A DNA stretch of 5,568 nucleotides, taken from Chloroflexota bacterium (GTDB lineage Bacteria; Chloroflexota; UBA6077; FW602-bin22; JACQUS01). Shown here piece after piece: positions 4,492 to 5,568 of the stretch (the first letter of the stretch is position 1; each line of letters opens with the position of its first letter). Under the pieces are notes generated by a model. That model saw only the letters and a program-made list of their open reading frames with translations, was not told the DNA's origin and did no database searches. The DNA lies in NCBI GenBank assembly GCA_016210125.1, contig JACQUS010000458.1, forward strand, positions 1 through 5,568, in the 5' to 3' direction. Position numbers and translations under genes: made by a program.

Positions 4492-5568
4492 TTAGGCCAG
4501 CTCCATGATGACGTTGAGGTACTCGTCGACGTGCGCCGTGGCCGACGGCCCGACGACGATGGTCGACTCGCGCTCTTCGACGATGGCCGGGCCGGCGAGG
4601 GTGGCCCCGGGCGCCAGGCTGTAGCGGTCGTAGACCGTGCAGGGCACGAAGCCCTTGGTCGCGGAGAAGTAGGCCACACGCCGGCCCTTGACGCCGCCCG
4701 GGTAGGCTGGGGCCGCACCGTCGTGCGCCCGTAGGTCGACGCTGGGCGGCGGGCCGGAGGCCACGATGCGCCAGGTGAGCGCCTCGATGGGCACGTCGGT
4801 GCGGTAGCGGCTGTAGCGCTCCTGGTACGCGGCGTAGAAGCTCTGCGTGATCTCCGCGAGCCGGCTAGCGTCGAGCCGGCCGCAGGGGACCGGCACGGGA
4901 ATCTCATAGCCCTGGCCGACGTAGCGCATCTCGGCGCTGCGCGTGAAGCGCATGTCCTCCGGCGCGACGCCGGCCGCGGCCAGCATCGCCCGACCGGCCT
5001 CCTCCATGTCGCCGAAGAGGGACGCGAGATGGCCCCAATCCAGGCCGTCGAGGCGCGCGACGTAGCTACGCACGAAGTCGAGGCTCATCGGCGCGAGCAG
5101 GAAGCCCAGCGCCGAGGTCGTGCCGGCGGCCAGCGGGCAGACGACACGCCTGACCTTCAGCAGCCGCGCCATCGCGTACGCGTGGACCGGGCCGGCGCCG
5201 CCGAAGGCCAGGAGGGCGTAGGCCCGCGGATCGCGCCCGCGCTCGGCGGCGTAGATGCGCGTGGCGCTGGCCATGTTCTCATTGACGACGTCGAACATGC
5301 CCTCCGCGGCCTGCACGAGGCTCACGCCCAGCGGCTGGGCGACGCGCTCGGCGACGGCGCGCTCGGCGGCCTGGCGGCTCAGCCGCATCTCGCCGCCGAG
5401 GAAGTAGTCCTCGTTCAGGTAGCCGAGCACCAGGTCGGCGTCGGTGACCGCCGGCTGCGTCCCGCCGCGGTCGTAGCAGGCCGGGCCGGGCACCGAGCCG
5501 GCGCTCTCCGGCCCGACCTTCAGCAGGCCCATCGGGTCGATGTGCGCGATGGAGCCGCCGCCGGCGCC
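4492..5568 (-). CDS. hyuA: Hydantoinase A / 5-oxoprolinase A-type subunit (N-terminus beyond window)
   Basis: This is the C-terminal 358 residues of a HyuA-type subunit; the frame is open to the right edge, so the ATG at 5532 is internal and roughly half the protein lies outside. The first visible residues are the glycine-rich GAGGGSIAHIDP, followed by KVGPESAGSVPGPACY and GGTQPAVTDADLVLGYL, a classic HyuA stretch. Further on are FGGAGPVHAYAMARLL, CPLAAGTTSALGFL, EMRYVGQGYEIPVPVP and LAGPAIVEERESTIVV, ending NVIMELA-stop. By family knowledge this subunit binds and uses ATP to activate the substrate, and pairs with HyuB in an (alpha-beta)2 complex. The N-terminal ATP-site residues are not in view. 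The last six sense codons before the GCC-TAA end fall within the tandem repeat, which also provides the stop. It is the first gene visible in the - strand cluster and lies 46 bases before the preferred hyuB start. Confidence 0.93.
   Translation of the reverse strand, partial: GAGGGSIAHIDPMGLLKVGPESAGSVPGPACYDRGGTQPAVTDADLVLGYLNEDYFLGGEMRLSRQAAERAVAERVAQPLGVSLVQAAEGMFDVVNENMASATRIYAAERGRDPRAYALLAFGGAGPVHAYAMARLLKVRRVVCPLAAGTTSALGFLLAPMSLDFVRSYVARLDGLDWGHLASLFGDMEEAGRAMLAAAGVAPEDMRFTRSAEMRYVGQGYEIPVPVPCGRLDASRLAEITQSFYAAYQERYSRYRTDVPIEALTWRIVASGPPPSVDLRAHDGAAPAYPGGVKGRRVAYFSATKGFVPCTVYDRYSLAPGATLAGPAIVEERESTIVVGPSATAHVDEYLNVIMELA

Larger units (their letters stand above)
4452..4520 (-). repeat. 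Three tandem copies of a 23-bp unit at the hyuA/hyuB junction
   Basis: Units are 4452-4474, 4475-4497 and 4498-4520. The first two are identical; the third differs at two positions (4516 and 4520). On the - strand each unit carries ACGTCATCATGGAGCTG. The rightmost unit encodes the natural end of HyuA (NVIMEL), the middle one supplies its GCC-TAA end, and the leftmost one supplies the hyuB ribosome binding site. Because 23 is not a multiple of three, each unit is read in a different phase. The two extra units add 46 bases; without them hyuA and hyuB would be one continuous frame. Confidence 0.95.

Noticed and set aside
4452..4520. CRISPR-like array
   Set aside because: The three 23-bp units are directly abutting with no spacers and lie at a gene junction, so this is a simple tandem duplication.
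4446..4907. N-terminal extension of HyuB to an ATG at 4907 (714 residues in all)
   Set aside because: The extra part is a Ser/Arg/Pro-rich shadow of the hyuA gene, which is clearly coding there in another frame. HyuB homology starts at about 4445.

Overview
The window is a GC-rich bacterial stretch, densely coding, with strong G/C preference at third codon positions. It holds the 3' end of one gene on the + strand and a four-gene, apparently co-directional cluster on the - strand. The organism cannot be fixed from the sequence. The coding style and a pair of C-run/G-run hairpin repeats at about 1040-1268 resemble what I recall from Chloroflexota and other GC-rich environmental lineages, but this is a weak inference.

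Layout. Positions 2-613 (+) carry the C-terminal part of a hydantoinase A / 5-oxoprolinase A-type subunit (HyuA), cut by the left edge. Two bases after its stop, convergent on the - strand, comes a small DUF4387-family gene (969 to 616). A 363-base non-coding stretch (970-1332) follows, holding related G/C-rich hairpin repeats. Then, still on the - strand and read from right to left, come a second HyuA-type subunit (5568 to 4492, N-terminus outside the window), a complete HyuB-type subunit (4445 to 2763) and an AtuA/DUF1446-family protein (2712 to 1333). The transcription order of the - strand cluster is hyuA, hyuB, atuA-like, DUF4387.

How the genes may work together. HyuA and HyuB are the two subunits of the ATP-dependent hydantoinase / 5-oxoprolinase / caprolactamase superfamily, which open lactam or hydantoin-like rings or, in relatives, carboxylate ketones. 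AtuA (DUF1446) and DUF4387 proteins commonly travel together and with catabolic genes, but no reaction is established for them to my knowledge. The cluster looks like a catabolic operon for an unknown carbonyl or lactam compound. The substrate cannot be read from the sequence.

The most unusual feature is at the hyuA/hyuB junction. A 23-bp unit is repeated three times in tandem (4452-4520). The HyuA stop codon lies inside the repeat. Collapsing the array to one unit would place hyuA and hyuB in one continuous reading frame, so the repeat appears to decide whether the two subunits are separate or fused. Other points worth a second look are the repeat island that separates the DUF4387 gene from its usual partner, and a hairpin that spans both stop codons of the convergent pair at 596-630.
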